In this document: piece by piece, positions 1 to 14,922 of the stretch
How positions within the stretch are numbered: position 1 is the first letter of the stretch
Layout: each line of letters opens with the position of its first letter
Source of the DNA: Sordaria brevicollis
Taxonomy: Eukaryota > Ascomycota > Sordariomycetes > Sordariales > Sordariaceae
Length of the DNA: 64,000 nt
Direction of reading: 5' to 3'
NCBI GenBank assembly: GCA_033439795.1
Contig: JAUTDP010000015.1
Span: 992,001-1,056,000, forward strand
Program-made: the position numbers and the translations under genes
The notes under the pieces: model-generated
Told to the model about the DNA's origin: nothing
The model's input: the letters and a program-made list of their open reading frames with translations, nothing else
Databases searched by the model: none

Positions 1-872
1 CCCCGCTAATTTTAATACCCTAAATTTATAATATAATAATTTTAACGTTTTATTTATAAAGGTTTTCGATTAATTTAATAATAAGGAAATATAATTAGAA
101 CGTACCGAAGACCGCGAATATTTCGGTTTTACCGACGAATCCGAAATAAATAGCGATAATATTATTATAATTAATAATATATAAAACGCGGACTCTAATA
201 ATAATATTAAAATAATTTAATCGATAATTAGTTTAAACCGTTTGTAATTTAGCGCGGCAATCTTTATAAACTCCGCTATAATAAGACTTATAAACTACTC
301 TATTAATAATATATCCTTATATAAATATTATATATTACGAATATTATAATTATACGCTTCGTATTTTATTATAATTATTATAATTTATTTAAATATTTAT
401 AATAGTAAATTCTATTAAAATAATTAATAAATATTATTCTAATTAAAATCGATTAATATTAGTAAATTATTTAATAATTAAATAATCCGTCTATTGTAAT
501 TAGTAGCGATTAATTAAAATTTCAACTTTTATTTAATATATATTATTTACTAACCGCTATATACCTCTCTAATTTAAAATTTCGTTTATTTTATCCTATT
601 TATTAATTACTACCGTTCGTTTCTTTATCCGTTTTTATTTTAATTAAATAGATTAATTAACGATAAAACTTATTCCCGGCCGTAATTAACGCTATTAAAA
701 ATCTACTATTAATTACGATTAGCGCCGTCCTAATCGGGATTAATATATCTATAAAAACCACCTCTTATACCCTTCCTCCTTCGAACCTTCTTCTTATAAC
801 CTTTTCCTCTTTAACTTTTCTTTCTTTAATTATTATTTCCTCCTCAACCTATTATTATATTTAAACGATTTA

Positions 873-957
873 TTCTAATTATAATAATAATTATTATTTT
901 ACTTTAATTATAATAATAATTATTATTTTATTCGAATTATAATAATAATTATTACCC
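873..957. repeat. Three-copy 29-bp tandem repeat
   Basis: The core AATTATAATAATAATTATTA recurs at 877, 906 and 935, a strict 29-bp spacing, with a few differing bases between copies. It lies inside the RIP-mutated block and is extremely AT-rich. A function is not evident. Confidence 0.7.
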
Positions 958-3199
958 TCGCCTATAGTAATTATATTTCTAAAAAGCGGTACGAGGGCAG
1001 GATCGTAAAGGGTAATTTTTATTAAAAATTTTAATACCGATTAAATTCTATTTATCGACGACGTTTATAATATAAAAAAACTATAAAAATTATAGCACCC
1101 CCCTTCGAATAATATTGCAATTTAGAAATATATTCGGAGCGGAACGCTATTAACCTTAAAGCGATATTAATTAAAAATAGGTATTTAAATTACGCCGGGT
1201 ATTATAATTTAGATCGTATCTACGGAACCCCTTAATTATCAATACCTAAATAACGTAAAGATTTAAATTACGTTTTTATTAATTAGGACCCTATTCTTTT
1301 AAAAAATAAATTATTTAATATAGAAAAAATCTATAAAAAAATATTAAACGGATAGACTTTAATATATAAAATAAACGTAACTTTAATACTATAGAAATAA
1401 AAAGCCGTTTTTATAATAAAATATAAATTATTAGATATAATATACAATTATATAAATTATAATCGTAAATATTCCTATTTTTCGTTTTAAGTAAATATTA
1501 CTATAATTAGAGCTATAATTTTCAATTCCGATTATAATAATAATAATCCCAATTTTATTAAATCGAATTCCAATTTAATTTACTTTTATTAAAATAAAAC
1601 GTAATTATTTATTTAATATCCTAAGAAATATTACTCTAATTAGAATTAATAAACGTAATTTTAATTATAATAATAACCTACTATTTCGAACCTATTATAT
1701 AAAGCCCTATTTATATTACTTTAATTAAAATAATATATAACGATTTACTTAACTTACGAACGTATTTATAAATATATATTAATATCCGCTAATTACCGAT
1801 TAATTTAAACTTTTAATCAATTTTAAGACCCCTAACAAAAAAAAAGGCTAAGTAAATATAACCTTCCTAAACTATATTACTTTATATAATATAGCGCTAT
1901 TGAATTTTATTAACCCGTAAATTAATAATATAATACGTACGGTTAAAAAAGCTTTTATAAACGATTTACCTATATAAGCGGTCGCTATACGTAATAACGA
2001 CCTTATTAAGCCCGTATAAAGTATATTTATAAACGATATTTATATCCCCGGAACGATTATCGTTATATTATATATTATACTATACGCGATTAGAACCGGC
2101 CCCTAATATTCTAAGAACCCCTATTTTACAAAATAAAACGATTCGTATCCTTATATATATAATAGGTATTATATAAATAATTAATTTCGTATTTAATAAA
2201 TATTCTTATTCTTTATTAAATAAAAGGACGGTTATATTACGCTTAACCCTTCCCGCCCTATAAGGGGTAAAACCGTAGAGGTAACGGGCCCGTCCGTATT
2301 CCTAAATTATTTATTAATAACTTTTATACTAATAAATAATATTATAGGAAATACCTATAATATAATTATTTTAGCCGGTATATAATTAAAGAATTATATA
2401 GAAAGCTTTAATAAATATAATTAATTTTTTAAACCCTTTACGGATAACGATATTTAAAAGTATAGTTTTATTAATAATTAGTCTAAATAAATCTATAACC
2501 GCTATATTTATATAATTTCTTATATTTTATCGTATAATTTATTAAATATTAAATATAATGTTACGGTTAAAAACGCTATAGTTAAATTAGGTTAATTAAA
2601 ATACGGTAATAACCTAGCCCCTACCTTTAATTATAATACCTTTAATTATTTTATATTAATATTAAAAGAAATTTAGGGCGAAGAGAAAATTATCGAATTT
2701 AGAATAAACTTTAAGGAATTTCCCCTTTTCTATAGAAAAGAAAATACTTTACGCTTTTTTTTTAATATATTTAGAATAATTAATCGGATTACGCAAATTA
2801 TATAAAATAATAAAGATAATTAAAATAAAATTTATATTAAAATATAAATAGAAATTTAAGGTTCTACGTATATTAAAAACCTAATTATTAAATACCACCT
2901 ATTATAAAAATATTTTTCTAACGCCGAATTTATTATCGGTAATACCTATATTATTAATAAAATTATCGCCGACTATAATAGTAAAGAAGAAACTTCGCCT
3001 CCCGCGTTTAATTATTTATTATATAAAGGTAAATACAATTAAACGAATTAGGATATAAATAGAAAAGAGAAACGCAATCTTTTCGTTTATTAAATTACTA
3101 ATAAATTTATTCTATTCTAATTATAATTAATTTAATTATTCTAATTATAATAATATTAAATTAATATTAATTTCTAATAAATATTTATATTATTTATAA

Positions 3200-5300
3200 A
3201 CTATTAAATTCTCCTCTTCGTAGCGCTATATTTATAAGTGAAGTCGGTATAGGGAAAACGTTAATCTATAATATAGTATTCTTAATATAATACCTACGAC
3301 TTAAATCCGATTACGAATAGGGGAAATTAATTAAAGCCTATTCGAACTTTATTATATTCCCGCCATTCTTAATACCCTAAATATTTACCGAATTCTATTA
3401 AACGTTTAACGATTTAAAAATTTAAGTTTAATATTAAAGTCCCGGCTAAATACCCAAAATTAATATAAAAAGGGCGTATATATTAATTATATTAAAATTC
3501 GATAATTTAATATAAGAATATATAAAGAAAAGAGGAAATCCTATAATAATTAAAATTATTATTTTAATTACGGCTTTTACCGTCGTTAAATAGTAGGTAA
3601 TTAAAGATAAGAAATTTATTCCGAAATATAATACCCTTAAGGATTATAATTTATTCTACGTTAATATAAAGGGGCGTACGGAGGTTAATATAGGTAGTAA
3701 ATAATTAAAAAAACCCGGTTAATCTGACGAAGACGACGACGAAATAAATAACGGATAATTAAATAATAAGAATAACGACCTAGCCGGTATTACAAATATA
3801 ATTAAAGAAGAGGTTAGAGAATTAAAGGGTAGTATTAACCCCGAGGGTAATTCTTTAAATATTTAAAATTAATAAATCTTTATTTTAATTAAAATTCCTA
3901 TTTTTATTATAATAAAAATAATAAATATAATATATTAATATTTTATAAGCCTAAAAAGATATATATTATACGGATTATTAAAATTGGTATTACAATAATT
4001 AAAGATATTAAATTTTAGAATATTATTATCGATAAGGCCTAATTTATAAAAAATATTAATTTTATAATTATTAAAATAATTAAAGTATTACTTACCCTAA
4101 CCTACCTATTATATTTTACGACCCCTATATTAAATTATTTCGGAGATATCCTATCGTTTACTAATTTAATTTGGGAATTATATTTAAAAGGCGTTTTTAA
4201 ACTCCCGGCTAAATACAAATCAATTATAAAATTAATAAATAATTACGAATATATCGGTTCTTATAATAATAGTCCCGATAATATCGTTTAAACGGAAATG
4301 TTATAAGCTATTAAAAACGCTTTTTAAGAAATTAAAATTAAGTAGGATTATAAATAATAATTTCTCTACCCGGGTATTTAATAAATTATTTCGATAATAA
4401 ATTCCAATAGGGTTATAACTAGCCTATCTATTTAAATTATAAACTATATTAAAGTAGTAATTATTAATTAAGGGATAATAACCCCTATACGCTTCTTTAA
4501 TAGTATAATAATATACCCATCCGCTAATATCCCTATTATAAAGGTATATTCTATTTATTTCGAATATAAATTAAAAAAAGAAGAAATATAATTAATTATT
4601 AATAAAATCGTTAAAAATATTTTTATAAATCTTTATAATTTTGAAATTAAAAATATTAACCCCCTTATTATTAAAGGGAGCGATAAATAAATCGCCTTTA
4701 ATATAATTTTAATCCGCTTAAGCTAATTTTTAATATAAAATATTAAAGGGTTAAGGATATTATTCTACGATTTTATTATAAGGGGGTAATTTATAACCAA
4801 TTATATACGCTCTTTTAAAAAACTTTAAAAGAAGAAATATTAAAAGCCTAATTATTTTAATTCGTAATTATATATATAAAAAACCCGTTTAAGAATCGAC
4901 GTCGTTAACGAATTTATTAAATTTAATATCGACGGTAGTTTATTATATACGTTCGTTAATTTGGTAAAAGATATATCTTTTACGCTATATATAAATAGGG
5001 CCTAAATATTAAAGTAAGCGCTTTTAGAATTACCCTTATTCGTTTAAATAGTAATTAAATATACTATAATTCACGTAAAGAAAAAGCGCGTCCTTATAGT
5101 AGCAAATTCACTTTAATCTTAAATATAAATCCTTTCGTTCTAATTATAATTAGAATTATAACCTTATATTTTAATTAGAATAAAATTTAATTATATATTA
5201 ATAATAATATAGGATATTATAAATACTCCTCCGGAAGGTCGGGTTAAAAATTAAAATAATTTATAATAATTAAACGTATATTTAATATAGCGAGGTTATC
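3200..5300 (+). pseudogene. RIP-destroyed SNF2-type helicase/ATPase relic
   Basis: Ignoring stop codons, the plus strand reads helicase motifs in the right order. An EVGIGKTL Walker A (motif I) lies at about 3,240-3,263. FIIFPPFLIP, matching the motif Ia block of SNF2 proteins (xLIICPPxLIPQW), is in the same frame at 3,348. Then come an IIIDKAxFIKN segment matching DEAH/Q-I-KN (motif II) near 4,022-4,055 and a TTPILNYFGDIL segment matching motif III (S/T-A-TP-xxN) near 4,125-4,160. Later motifs shift frame, from indels or former introns. The D-E to D-K change and the stop codons fit G-to-A and C-to-T RIP. SNF2 helicases are not encoded by common LTR retrotransposons, so this may be cargo of another mobile element or a duplicated host gene. 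The end coordinates are approximate. Confidence 0.6.
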
Positions 5301-7070
5301 GCTAAATAAAATTAGCTAAGATAGTATTTATACGTTTTAATCCTTAATTCTATTATTAACGCCGCAAATTTAAATTTGTACTATTAATACTATATTAATA
5401 TTAATTTAAACTTCGTTTAGAATATTAATATAATATTCTAATATATAGGCCGCCTTTATAGAATTGGATAGTAAAATATCGTAGAATAGTAACTACCTAC
5501 TATATATAATATAATTTACAATTAAATTAAAGAAAGGATTTTACGCAAAGTAAATTATTTTTATACTATAATTATAATAACGATTTTATACTCTAATTAT
5601 AATAATATTTATTAATAATTTAATTAATAAATTTACGAATTTATATTTAATTTTAATTTAGCGGCTAAAAGTATCCTAACCGAAGTAAAATAGTACTTTA
5701 GGACGTTAATAGGCTATAAAGCCACAAAGTATTTATTATCGTAGGATTTTAATCGTTTCGCTTAAATTACCGAAACCCTTTAAAATATTAATAATTATTT
5801 TTCGCTTCGAACGCGTATAATAGGCAATTTCTATTCGAAAATATTATTACTCATTATAATTACTATTAAAAATAAAAATACCGATAAAATCGATTAAATT
5901 TAGTTAGAAAGGGCTTTTTCTTTAATTAAATTATATTTCGCCGACGGCGATCGAAGATTTAAATAGGTAGAAAATATTTAGGGCATTTTAAAGTAAATAA
6001 AAATTTATATTTATAAATTATTAAATAGGTTTTCAAAGCCCGCTATTAGTAATTCGAAGTTAAATATTATAAAATATATTAAAAAAGTAAATAAAATTTC
6101 GCTCTTTAACGAATAAAATATAACCTTCAACGCGGAAGGCCGTAAACCGAAGGCCGAATTTATACCGGAAGAGTTAAATATTAAAATAAAAAGGATTATA
6201 ACTAATTTTATTAAAAAGTAATTTAATATATTATTATCGAAAAAGACCGTTAAATAATTTACGCGCGTACGGAAGGTTTTTAAAAGTTTTTAATTAATAA
6301 ATATTAAAGAAGATTCCTTTACACCGCTTTAAATTACTATTAATTCGGTTATAATAAAGCGGGCGAAATCCCCTAATTCTATTTAAAAGCGGGGTAATAT
6401 TAAACGTTATAAAGCTAATAATACCCCGGATATAACCGTAACCTTTATATTATTTAATATAAAAAGCGACAACGACGATTTTAATACCTATTTCGAATTA
6501 ATAATAAAAATATATTTCGGCCGCATAAAGGTTATTACGGCTATAAACCCTATAAACCCTATAATAATAGAACTTTTCAAATAAGCTATTAATAATAAAA
6601 TTAATAATTTTATTCCGGATAATATCCTTATTTAAATATTTAAGCGTATAGAATTTTTCGAATAAAGATTCGCTAATAAGTGCCTTAACGTTTAGAAAAT
6701 TTGTCTTACGTTTATATATATTTATAAAATTTAAAGCGAAAATAAATTTAATAATTTAAAGGGTAAGGCTATTTTAGAAAATTCTTATTCTAAATATACG
6801 AAAATCCTTCGGTAAATTTTTAAATAAATTTACGTATTAAAGGATATAATCGCGGATAAAAATACTTTTAATATTAATAATATTAATTAACGACCCTATA
6901 TTATTAAAGCCGAATTATATATTTTTTAAATTAACCGCGATTAATTTATAAAGGCGCTAAGGAAACGATACCCTAAAGGTAGGCCGATAAAGAATACCGA
7001 ATAGTATATCCAAATTATAAAATCGCGTTTAAACTTTAATAAAGCGGATTTAATATAATTTACCGATATT

Positions 7071-7220
7071 ATTATAATTAAAATAATATTTCGTAGGGAT
7101 GAAGGTAATTTTAAATAAGCGATTATTTTTAATAGAGTAATTAATAATATTATAATTAGAGTAATATTTTATAAGGACGAGGGTAATTTTAAGTAAGTGA
7201 TTATTCCTAATAGAACGATA
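7071..7220 (+). repeat. 78-bp direct tandem duplication in RIP relic
   Basis: Two diverged copies of a roughly 78-bp unit start at 7,071 and 7,149, each beginning ATTATAATTA and carrying GAxGGTAATTTTAA later. The period is a multiple of three (26 codons), which suggests the duplication arose within a coding sequence before RIP. Confidence 0.6.
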
Positions 7221-8899
7221 ATTATTGGATCCCCGAATATAAATAATATTAGCGACGGAAAGGCGACTATTATCGCTTTTTTAATAAGTATAATAATTAA
7301 TATTAAAAATAACGATATTATTATATTCGATATACCGGTTAATAATTCCCTTAATAATATTTATACCGAACGTATTTCGATAGCGGATTATATTAAATAA
7401 ATAGAAAATATACCTTCTATTGCTCTAATTAGTCTAAAAAACGTTCCGGATATCGTCGCTACCGATTTTCCGGCTAAAAAATTATAAGAAACTAAAACCG
7501 AATTAATAAGGGATAAAATTATTATTTAGTCCTTAATATATAAATTTATTCTTTAAAAAGTTAAATATAATAAAGAAGCTAAAATAATTTAGGAATTTTA
7601 TATCGCTATCTAATATTTAAAGGATAAATAATATATTAATAATATCGGTAAAGGGCCGATTTAGGAGGTATATATTACCGGGTAAAAAAAGGTTTTTAAT
7701 ACCGCTACCTATTTAGTAATTTATATCGCCTAATAATATAATTTTATTGCGTAATATATAATTAATTTATTAAATAGCGGTAGAAAATTTTATTTAAAAT
7801 TAGAAAAATATATTTAGGCTTATAATTACGGATATAATTTTATAATAAATAAGAAGGATAATAAGGCGGCGGTTAAATTACCTTCCTATATTATTAAAGT
7901 AGAAATTATATATATTTTTCGGATAAAGGTTATTAAATCGCAATATATTTAAACTATAGCGTAAAAAAATAAATAGTAAATAAACTTTACGTATTATATA
8001 ATTCTTACTTTATTTTACTAATTATTAGGGTAGGAATTTTAAAATAGAATTTATAGATAGGAATTATAGATAAGTAGTAAATTTTGCCTATTATAATTTA
8101 CAATAATAAATAAATATTTAATTATTATATAACGATTATTTATAATTATAAATTTAACGATTAATATTGTTTATTTAATATTAAAGCGCTTTATTAAACA
8201 ATTTTACGGAAAATTACGAATAAAAAGATTAATAATATAATAAATTGGGATAATATATTACCGATACCTATTTTAATTATTTTTTACCCGTAATACCCCG
8301 CTTATTAGAATATAAAAGATTATTTAATTCGTTTATTTAACAATTATATTTATAACGATATACGGTTAAACCCCTATTTAATACGCTAATTGGTATAAAG
8401 TAAATACTAAATTAAGAATTATATATATATAATTAGGGTAAACTACTTTACAGGTTTATTATTAAGGATATATAATATTTCGATTAATAATCGATTATAA
8501 AATAAGAGAGGTAATAAAATAAACGAATTTTATTTAATAAATTTAACGCCGGTATTATAGATTAATAATTAAATATCGGATATATTCTAATTTAATATAT
8601 TTACGTACTTACGCAGAACTTTTATTTAATATCCATTTCCAACGCCTTATATAACGTCTTATATAAATATTATTATTTCGATAAAAAAAGTCCCCAATAT
8701 ATAATTCGCTATTAAAATAATATGTAAAATATATTTTAAAAAGATAATTAATAACGCTAAAATATATAATAAAATTCGTAAATAATATAATCCAATAGAA
8801 AATTTAAGAAATAAAACGAGGTCGCTTCGCCTCCGACTTTATTTCCTAAGACCTCCCTCCTTCTTAATTCTAATTTATTCCCTATATTCTTTACCCCTT

Positions 8900-9290
8900 A
8901 TTATTCTTTACGCCTTTAAATACGATTTATAATTATTAATTATTATTATATTTTTTTGTATTTAATTATTAAAATATTTTATTTAGCCTTTTATATATTA
9001 TATTAATAAATATTTTTAATCCTTATAATATATTATAAGCGGCCTTTAAATCTTTAATTTATTATTTATTTCGCGGGTAGGTTTCGTTTTCTACCTTCTA
9101 TTATTTACGCCTCTAAATATAACCTACGGATATTAATTTATTACTTTATATTACCGTTTAATTATTAAAATACTTTATTTAACCTTTCGCTAATTACGTT
9201 ACAGATATTTCGGTATTTTTAACGTATTATAAGCGACCCCTAAACCTTTAATTTATCGTTCGTATTATAAATAGGCTTATAAAGCGGAAT
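8900..9290. repeat. Two-copy tandem repeat of about 197 bp
   Basis: The words TTTACGCCT (8,907 and 9,104), TTTAATTATTAAAATA (8,961 and 9,157) and TATTATAAGCG recur in the same order at a spacing of 196-197 bp. Both copies are RIP-mutated and diverged. I could not assign a product on either strand. Confidence 0.6.
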
Positions 9291-12200
9291 AATAAATATA
9301 TTATTATAAAGGATATTTTTAGGGATAGTAATATAAATATTATTATCCTTAATATATAAATATCCTATTATTTATATTTAATAAATTCGTTTAATTTATA
9401 CTTCTAATAACCGAACGATTTTAATAACTATTAATCCTATAAGGATATTAAATCTAATAGAGGTCGGAGTCTAATTTATAAAAATATTAAATTTAATAAT
9501 TAAAATAGTAAATTAAAAGCGTATTTTATTATTTAACGATTATTTAAAAAGAGGAAGATAAAAATAATATATAGTAACGAATTACCCGCGGGTAGCGCCG
9601 GAATTCGAAATTTATATCTTCTTCCGAATTATAACGTACTAATTATTAATAAGAAGCGCTTTAAAAAAGGAAATAATTAAATTAATAAAATAAATAATAT
9701 CCGGTTCGTTTTAATAATTATATTAACGCTTTAAGAATAGAGAAACCCGCTCCCGCCTTTCGATAATTTAAATTATTTTCCTTTCCATTATAATATAAAA
9801 GGAAATTTACCCTTTAAAGTTTTTAACGTTCGGATTCCTATTAAATACGTATAAATTATTTATAAAATTCGCCTCTTATAAATAAAACCCGGCTCCAATA
9901 AAGAAATTCCGTATTATTTAATTTTAAAGCCCTTCGATTTTTAAATATTAAAAACGTATAACCCTAATTAATTTTATTAATTTACTATTTTAATAATTCT
10001 ATTTTTAATATTAAAATGGCCGTAAGATTATTATTTATAATTATAAGTCTATTTCGAAACTAAGGCATTTAACCTCCTCTCTACTAATATACTATTTATA
10101 TAGCCGGCGTCGATTAAATTACGCCCTATTATTTAGGTTTTTCTATAAGAAAATTAGATAGGATATATAATTAATTATACGCCGAATATTATATTACATA
10201 TATTTAAATTTTTATTATACGAAGCTTTTATCGCCTAACCTTCGTTTATTAAACGGGTAATATAATTTAAAATTGAAATTAATTATATAAATAACGAAAA
10301 AGTAAAATAAAAAGAATTAATAACCTAATTTAATAATTATTTAAAATACCCCGCCGCAAAATTATTCGAAAAATTACCGCTTAAAAAGGTTATAATATAG
10401 GGCGAAAAACGGTTATATTTTAAATAGATATTTTAAACCCCCCCCTTTAATTAGGAAAAGTATATCCTAATTTCTACTTTTAATAATTTAATTCTATAAG
10501 AATTATAATATCCGCCGGACTAATATAAAAGAAAGGGAAACGATATAAAAGTAATAAATATATTTCGCTTCCTATTTATTCTTCTACCCTAATTTATATT
10601 AAATAACGGAAAAAATAAATCCTCCTTTATAAATAAAATACTATACGTATATTAATATTTATAATATAGTGCTTATATATTATAAGGATATATTATTAAA
10701 ATCTATTTACAAAATATAAATTTTAATTATACTAAATAATATTAATTAAAAGATTTACTATTTAAAGAATACGTAGCGTAATATATTAATTAATAATTAA
10801 AATAAATTAGAACGCTAATTTAAATATATAGAAGCTAAAATTAACGCTATAAAAATATTTATTTATTTTATTAATATATATTTCGAAATATTATACTTAA
10901 GGATTAATAAAAGTGTTTTTATATATTACGCGGAAGCGCTTTATAACGTAACGTATATTTTCGAAGCTAAATTAGACGTAAAAATTCCTATTATACGGGC
11001 GGAGGTTAAAATAGTCTTTAATTAATATATTAAACCGGGGGTAGGGATTTTAGAAAAGGGTGAAAAAATACTTAACCTTTTAAATATAATATAGGGTAAT
11101 AATTAAAAAAATTAAAAGCGTATTTTCTATATCTATTATATTATTTCGATATTATTTAATTTATACGTTAATAAAGTATAGGGGATCTATTCTAAATCCT
11201 ACGCTAATAACGTATAGCCCTTACGCGGATATAATATATACCGTATCTTTCTTTTATTTAAATTCTTTAATAATTACCTATATTTTCCTCCCTTTTTATA
11301 ACCTTTATACGCCGTAATAATAATATATATTAAAGACGAAGACTTTTAATTATTCTAGTCTTTATACGATGAATATACTCCTAAAATTAAAGGGTAAATA
11401 ATATATATTTAATATCGCTTAATTTATTCTAATAATTACACTCCTAATTCTTTACGCCGCCGGCCTTATACCGTTTTTATATAAGTTATAATTTAAATAA
11501 TTTTTATTCTCCCTTTAAAAATTAACGTCGAAGCTATTAAATTTATTATTATATAATATATTTACGTCCGGTTTTATAAATAACTTTTTACCCTTATTAT
11601 TTTTAAAAATATATTAACCTTCGATTATATAGCGGGTATAAAGCCGAATAAATAGATTTATTATTAATAGTTCGGTATAAGCGGTAACGTTTATAAATTC
11701 CTTCTTAATTTTAATATAAATATATTCGAAACGGTCTTTTAAGTAAATATTATAAAGGTATATAAATAAAAGGCGGGATCGGTTGCGGAATTATAAATTA
11801 TAAAAGATTTGCGGAAGTAGGCTAAATATTTATATTACGTTATATATCGTCTCTTTAATAGGATTTACGAGGTTATATATAATTATATTTACGTTTATTT
11901 TAAAAACTATTAAGATTTAAATAGGTTTAGCGTTTTATAATTAAAATATTATAATTTTCGGCAATTAGTAAGCGGATAATAATAATATAACGATTATAAT
12001 ATTTTATTATAATTAGAATAAGGGTACGAAGTAATAATATATAGAAAGGGATATATTATATAATATTATTTAAATTAAAATATATTTACGAATTATTTTA
12101 ATTTAAATAATATTAAATTATATTTAAAGCTATTAAAATTCGACTAATTACTCTAATTTAAATAATATTTTAATAATTATAAAATTTATAAAGAAGGCTA

Positions 12201-14764
12201 TTATCCAATTAATATATATATTTATAGAGGCGCTTATCGCCTATCGCATTTAAATTTTTAACTTACTGTTATATAAATAGAACGCCGAATAGGCCCGGGC
12301 GAAGAGGCGAACGTTAAAGCTATAATAATATATAGAGCCGAATTAAACCGATTTATAATAAAAGTAGGCTAAATTTAATTATTTCTATTATTTATAATAT
12401 TAATAGTATAAATATTCTTACGCTTATTCAATTACGTAACTAATATTATATATAATTTAATATATTCGGTTATAAAGTCGGTACTATATTATTCTAAATA
12501 CTTTTAACTATTTAATATTAATATATTTATAATAAAATACGAAATTATCCGTATTAATACCCTTTATTTTCTAATTATAAAGTATACTACTTATTAATAT
12601 ATTTCGGGCGAAACGATAATAAAATAGGGTAATTAGAAATTTATATTTAAAATTATAAATACGGATATAATTTATACTAAAAAGAAGTTTTCGAATTAGG
12701 TTAAGAATAATCCTACTTTATTAATAATAATCGGAATATCGAACTTCTTTTTCGGTTTTAAAGGTAATTCTTCCGTTCGATTAAAACGATAATTATAAAT
12801 ATTATAATATTTAATCCGGATTTAATTCGAATGGTTAATATTATATTATAAAACTTTAAATAAAATTTCGCGGAAATATAATACGTTAATAAATATATAT
12901 ATTTCGGGGGCTTTTTTTATAAATTTGGCCCGAGATTCTTTTACTTTTATAATTTACTTTCGCGGGCGAAAGCTTAAAAGGGGGAAAATATTATATACCG
13001 GATCCTTAACCGAACGTAAAATTATAATTTAATTAACGGGCTAGGATTATATTAAATTAAATAATTCGTTTAATATAAATAATAAATTAAACTTATATAA
13101 ATATAAATTAATAAATTACGTAATTAATATAATTAATAGAGCGAAATCGGTTCCGAATTAATTAAAATACTAATATAATATAAAAAAGTAGGCAATACCC
13201 TTACTACTACTACGCACAGCGCGGCTAAATCGCTATTATAAATCTATTACGTCCTTAAATTTAATTTATTTATATTATACGATATATATTATATTTAATA
13301 TATCTATATTTATCCCTAACGTTATAATAGAAATAATAATCCGGTATTACGAATTAAGAATAATAAATTATTAGTATAAACGATCTTAATTAACCGGGCG
13401 TATATACGAATAATAAATTTAAATAATAAATAACGCTTCGGTCCGAATATAAAAATTATATTTAATAAGGATATTAATAAAATACTTCCTTACCTTACTA
13501 ATAAAATCCTTATTATTAATATAAATAATAGTCTTTTAAATAATACCGGATATAAATACAAGGAGGAATTCGAAGTATTCGAAATTTTATATTTCGTTTT
13601 TTAAAATAGAATTAAAAACGAAAGTAATTTTAAAACGGTCGATTAATATTTTAATAATTTAGAGCGAATTAATAACGTTATTAAAGGGGTAGAAGCCGGC
13701 GTATTCCCAAATATATATTTTTAATAATTTAATTAATATTATAATATACCCAAATTATAGGATAAAAAGGGGAAGAATCCAACGAAGTTAAAAAAGGTCG
13801 GAAAAATAAAAACGGAATTTACGCTATTAATAAATAATATAAAATTCGTTAATAGCGATAAACGCTATTTTAAAAGCGAATTCGGGCTCGTAAAGGAATT
13901 TTAAAAATTAATAGTATAATATTTATTCGGGTTTAAGAAGGATATAAATATAATACCCATAGCGTATATTATTCTATAATAAATTAAATTATATTAATTA
14001 ATCGAAATCCTAAATTAATAATATTTAATATATATACTTTATAAAGATTTTAATTTATAAGAAGGAGAGCCGCGTTAAAATATTTAGTAATAACGTCCTT
14101 TTATTTTTAATTAAAACGATTAAGGGGAATAAATTAAATTATAATTTTCGTAGGGAGGATAATAAATATAATTTAAAGGATAATATTTTTATTAAAATTA
14201 ATTGTAATAATAAGGATAGTATTATTATATTAATAAATAATACGGCGGATATATTCTATTTATTAAAAGCGAAGTTCGTATAGGAATTAATATAAACGCG
14301 GTTAATTAATTAAATTTAATAAAATTCGAACTATTATATAAATAAACCGAATTTAATATTAAATATACTAATTTATAATTATATATTAAATAATAATAAT
14401 TATATATTATTATATAATAATATATAGCGCCAGCGGAATGGTAAAAGATTAATTTAATTCCAAAACTCTAATTAAAGCCAAAATTTCGTCGAAAGTAAAT
14501 TCTACCTTTAATATAATAATTAAAAACTTTTATACGTTTTAATTAAGGAATAATAAAGATCGGATACCCATTTTTAAGAGGTAAATAAGAAATATCGACG
14601 GATAATACCCCCTAAAGAATAAAAATTAATTAAAAAGATATAAAATAAAAAAAAAAAAAAGAGGGTAAAAAAGGTCTTACCGAAATAATATTTAATAATA
14701 AAAATATAATACGGTATAATATATAGTAGTTGAGATAATTAAAAGTATTTACTTAAAAAGTTAT

Positions 14765-14922
14765 AAAAAGTAAGAATGTTTGCAAGTATTTTAATAGCCC
14801 ATAGCCAAAACGCGCAAAACCCGAACAGACTTCCTCTCACTAAAGTTCGAGGAGAGGAGACCTACATTTTGTGGGGTGGGTCCGCTGAGCGCCGTGGACG
14901 GAGGTTTTGTGGAAGAGACTAA
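14765..14922. other. Short island of normal composition inside the RIP block
   Basis: Between the left relic block and the first LTR lies roughly 160 bp where CA and TG dinucleotides are common again and no AT bias is seen, including GTGGGGTGGGTCCGC. It looks like single-copy DNA that escaped RIP, or the flank into which element 1 inserted. No gene or RNA is evident. Confidence 0.6.

Larger units (their letters stand above)
1..14760. repeat. RIP-mutated AT-rich relic block, left of the retrotransposons
   Basis: The whole stretch has the composition left by repeat-induced point mutation: TA is everywhere, CA and TG are nearly absent, but CG, CC and GG survive. No substantial open reading frame remains. 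Because RIP acts on duplicated DNA, this was once multicopy sequence. I could not delimit terminal repeats here. Fragments that still read like protein when stop codons are ignored lie on the plus strand, for example the helicase motifs near 3.2-4.2 kb and an unidentified stretch near 10.85-11.1 kb. The identity of most of the block is unknown to me. Confidence 0.85.

Noticed and set aside
7197..7400. 67-codon open frame in the left RIP block
   Set aside because: It lies in saturated RIP DNA next to a tandem duplication and simply lacks stops by chance. Its Ile/Asn-rich composition is that of mutated DNA.
1..14760. Possible Starship giant transposon or Helitron in the left block
   Set aside because: I looked for a tyrosine recombinase or Rep/helicase arrangement. 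Only SNF2-like motifs were found, with no terminal structure, so the idea is not supported.
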